A stretch of 64,000 nt of DNA from NCBI RefSeq assembly GCF_032062135.1, contig NC_092861.1, positions 61,009,412 to 61,073,411 on the forward strand. Direction: 5' to 3'. This document shows, piece by piece, positions 60,986 through 64,000 of this stretch. This DNA comes from Pyxicephalus adspersus (lineage: Eukaryota; Chordata; Amphibia; Anura; Pyxicephalidae). The notes beneath the pieces were generated by a model. It worked only from the letters and a program-made list of their open reading frames with translations, was not told the DNA's origin and made no database searches. The translations under genes and the position numbers were made by a program. Within the stretch, counting starts at the first letter, position 1. Every line of letters begins with the position of its first letter.

Positions 60986-61122
60986 ATTTAATTTATTATT
61001 TTGACATGGTATTGTTTCAAACTTTGTTATACTCATACTATTATATTATAGTGTCAAATACATTTCAATGAAAAGCAATGTACCTCTTTTAGACATAGGA
61101 CAGAAATGAACCGCCCAGGAGT
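60705..61122. mobile_element. TTAA MITE, CCTCC family, copy 3
   Basis: TTAA (60705-60708) is followed by CCTCCCCAGCGGTAACC, like the ends at 7761. The right end AACCGCCCAGGAG is its mirror, but the right-hand TTAA has decayed to TATA-like sequence. The interior includes an AT run and T15 at 60949-60985. Confidence 0.75.
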
Positions 61123-62429
61123 ATATTTTTCTGTTATCAACTTACTAAGGCTGGATATGCATATCTTAGTTCTAATTTTTCTTGTATCATGCTAATTATG
61201 TTTGGGCTATACATATGTCATATGATATGTTATAGTCAAATTTTTTATTACACATAAAAACAGTAAGATGCTCACTATAAGGGCTATTTAAAGTAGTAAT
61301 TTGTATACCTGTGATCAGGTGGGTGAACGTAGGCTTTGGCTATACATCTGTGCAGTACAAAATTCACTGGAATATTACATAAAATCAGTTGTCTTGGCTT
61401 AGATGATGTGTGTGCACATAAAGAGATGATTACCTACCTTAGTGAGGGACCACTTTCAAACTAAGACAAAGCTTATATATCCTAGATTTGTCCAGCAATG
61501 ATGAACAGCTGTTCCAGGCATGTGGCATTCTTTGTCAAGGCTCTCCAAGGGATAGGGGTCCACCCTTTTGAATGGCAAAAGATCAGTCAATACCAATTTA
61601 GCACAGTATGAAATTTAGCTGGTAACCAATTAGAATAATACATACTGCCACATTTCTTTTCTCATCACAAGATGTATGTCATGTACATAAAAAGTGTTTG
61701 CTTTCTGCCTAAAATGTTGTAGAATGAAACTATATAAACTACATTTCATCACTATCATAATAATAATAAAGTTTTTTCAGCATATGTAATATATCCATTA
61801 TTTTTTTCTGTTCTTTAGTTTTTTCAAATCATCCACCAAGTTTTCTGTTAATGGTATTGTTTCACATTCTTTTTTCTTACGAGCCTTAGTGCTTACCAAA
61901 ATTCATTCCTACCTTGTAATAATCCTTATTCAGGTCACCAATTAACATGCAAATTTCATGCTACAAGATTATAAAATACTCTTAGCACTGCAGAATTTGT
62001 GTTCTACATTGAAATCTATTTCATTTGGGCAGCAAATTTAAATGAATTAACAGAGGCCAGTGTAATTTAATAAATGGAAAAAAATTGCTATGACTGTGAA
62101 ATGATGCAGCAAAATGGTTCAAATGGTCATTCAGAAAGATCTTTTACATATTTGCCTTATGATAAATGGCATCATATTCTGTATAAAATATATCCTTGTA
62201 ATTTACAAAATCAATTAATAGTACAGAGAAAGCAGTGACATTACAAAACTGTTGTGATAATTATAAAACTATTTTATTATTTATTTATGTGAATAAATGT
62301 AAAGTAGTTGAGGTTAACGTTACAGGTTTGTGACTAAACAAATCTGAATGTACAAGGCATAAAATGAAAATCCTATAAGACTGATTCTGTGGTGCAAAAT
62401 TTAAGTATAGCAAATTGCTTGAGCGTCAC
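61123..62429. other. unassigned sequence, no gene seen
   Basis: AT-rich. No ORF or repeat recognised. Confidence 0.45.
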
Positions 62430-62712
62430 TGGGATTTTTCTTGCCTCAGCCAATCAGAGAGCACTAGAGGTTTTGAATGGGGAGACTTGTCGTCATTTAA
62501 CCTCTAGTGCCGGGGATCACACACTGAGCTGATCAATGAATGCAACCGTGGCTGCATTCATTCATCAGCACAGCCTGCGGGACTTTTTTAAGGAAAATTC
62601 AATCTCGATTGGCGAATTTGCACCGGCCGTTCTCGCTTACAATTTCGGTAAGCATGAAAGCTGAATTTGCTGCGAGATCAAGTTTAAAAATCTCGCTCGC
62701 TCATCCCTAGTC
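62430..62712. mobile_element. GC-rich MITE-like repeat ending TCGCTCATCCCTAGT
   Basis: It contains inverted pairs GCACTAGAGGTT/AACCTCTAGTGC (62461-62513) and AATGAATGCAACC/CTGCATTCATT (62536-62563), and ends CTCGCTCGCTCATCCCTAGT. It stands out in GC from its surroundings. The terminal phrase is one I associate with a frog repeat family. The left edge is approximate. Confidence 0.6.
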
Positions 62713-63123
62713 ATGAATATCTTCAGTACAACAGTGTACACAAACTAGTAACATTCCTGCCTTTTAGGTAATGTTGTTTTTAAATTAATGTCATTATAAC
62801 TTATGACTCCCATTTATACTGTTTCTATAGCTTTATAGCTAAGCAGCCAATGGCTCAGGAAAGACAGCAATCACAATACCAGAAATGTAAATGATACAAT
62901 AAACTGCAAAAGACTAATTGTAATGGACTGTTACCTAGATTTGTAAGGCTTTAAAATAGGTTTATTTTGACTGGTTTTTATACTATTTTACTCATAGAAT
63001 TCCTATTTGTATAGGAACATTTTTTTGCTAAAAGTTGTAAAGCTTACACTTTTTTATTAATTACAGTTTGCTTGAGACCCCTTGTAGTTTGGGCAAAAAT
63101 CCCTTCTGCAGCACAGCAGGCTT
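62713..63123. other. unassigned sequence, no gene seen
   Basis: AT-rich gap between mobile elements. Confidence 0.45.
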
Positions 63124-63425
63124 ATAAAGAACTAAACTAAAACTGCCAAAAAAAATACACTTACCTTCAATACCGCAGGGCAGTCTGATCCATCCGGGGG
63201 TGTCTTGCTTTAGGTCCCGCGTCATCCCGGCATCCGTCCCGAAGATGGCGTGAGATCAGGTGAAGTAGGGTGCGAAAAAAACTTGCCGATCTCACTGCGC
63301 ATGCTTGAGATCAGCAAATTTTTCTCTTTGCGCGAAAGGCTCGTTCTGTGCATGCCCGGGATGCTCAGGCATGCGCAGAAGGAGCACCCAAGAGCCTCGC
63401 GGGATGTGTGACGTAGGTATCTGCT
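63124..63425. mobile_element. TTAA MITE, ACTAAAC family, copy 4 (right end lost)
   Basis: The left end AAAGAACTAAACTAAAACTG and the blocks CACTTACCTTCAATACCGCA, GGCATCCGTCCCGAAGATGG, GCATGCCCGGGATGCTCAGG and GGGATGTGTGACGTAGGTAT match copies at 24873 and 29878 in order. The initial TTAA has decayed (TATAA). Minus frames of about 70 residues here are artefacts. Confidence 0.75.
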
Positions 63426-64000
63426 GCAGAGCTGCATAAGGAGGAAAAAAATGTTTAAAAAAATGCTGTGCTTGTTCTAAAAAAAGCATGAAAATTAACA
63501 AATTTAACTCCCAATCTGTGAGCTTAAAGGCAAAGGCAGCAGAGCCCTATATGATAATGACACTGGAAACATACAACTATTAGGCTAAGGGATGCCTATG
63601 CAGGTCAAGAAGTACACTACTACTTCCCAGAAAGAATTTATTGCAAATGCATCTTGTTACTGGGGCTACTATTAGGGCAAATTTTACTTTTCTAAATTTT
63701 ACTTATAGGAAAGCAAATCTTCATTTTCATGTTCTCTATAAATCCATGGATATGTGCATTTTTTCAGACCTTTCAGATGTTGTAGATAGTAACCAATGAA
63801 GTTTTCTATCTTTTTATACTCCAAGTAAAAAAGGAAAAAATCAATCAGGACTTTTTGGACAAAAAAATCACATGACTATGGTCCTCTGCTATTTCCTCTG
63901 GTTTTTGATATATCAAACTCACATAACTGACAATAGGAGGGGGTGCTGAAAAGTTCCTGGCTTTGCCCCCTTCCAGATGAAATAGAAAATCTTAGTATGT
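63426..64000. other. unassigned sequence, no gene seen
   Basis: AT-rich to the end of the window. Nothing recognised. Confidence 0.45.

Noticed and set aside
1..64000. CRISPR arrays, bacterial operons, phage or plasmid features
   Set aside because: No direct-repeat/spacer array, ribosome-binding sites or tightly packed genes occur. The repeats and codon pattern are those of a vertebrate genome.

Overview
The window looks like vertebrate nuclear DNA, most likely from a neobatrachian (ranoid) frog. It is AT-rich, has no tightly packed ORFs, and carries vertebrate-type mobile elements: a Tc1-like transposon, an L2/CR1-group LINE, a TG...CA solo LTR, hAT-type remnants, and many short inverted-repeat elements (MITEs) of kinds I associate with ranoid frogs. 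I recognise no intact host gene and no convincing coding exon in 64 kb. The best reading is a large intron or intergenic desert shaped by transposons. Family names below come from motifs and memory, because no database search was possible.

Layout. 1-9.2 kb: (AT)n(AC)n microsatellite, a decayed hAT (ZBED-like) transposase on the minus strand near 2 kb, a small hAT-like MITE at 5.35 kb, a perfect 16-bp hairpin at 5.74 kb, a 552-bp TTAA-flanked MITE at 7.76 kb and a TACAGGTA-type MITE at 8.79 kb. 9.2-17.9 kb: mostly unassigned sequence with one truncated MITE at 16.4 kb. 18-19.8 kb: a composite CCGTATTTT-type element with a TTAA MITE inside it. 21.4-24.2 kb: two degenerate minisatellites. 24.9-36.9 kb: the densest mobile-element block, with copies of at least six MITE families, a pair of 43-bp GC-rich palindromes, a Tc1-like remnant holding two later insertions, and a three-level nest of MITEs. 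37.2-38.1 kb: a minus-strand pseudogene of a recurring but functionally unnamed animal protein family.

38-64 kb: a 1.6-kb Tc1-like transposon with a broken DD34E transposase (43-44.6 kb), a 755-bp solo LTR with a 5-bp target duplication (47.1 kb), a hAT-type MITE with a perfect 8-bp target duplication (52.2 kb), a 5'-truncated and internally deleted LINE (54.9-56.9 kb), then more MITEs and a third degenerate minisatellite.

Nothing here is a working gene system. The value of the window is as a record of insertion order. TA-target MITEs sit inside TTAA-target MITEs, which sit inside older elements. Two MITE families with different termini share the same roughly 31-36-bp minisatellite and so are probably related. 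All protein-coding traces are broken and presumed inactive.
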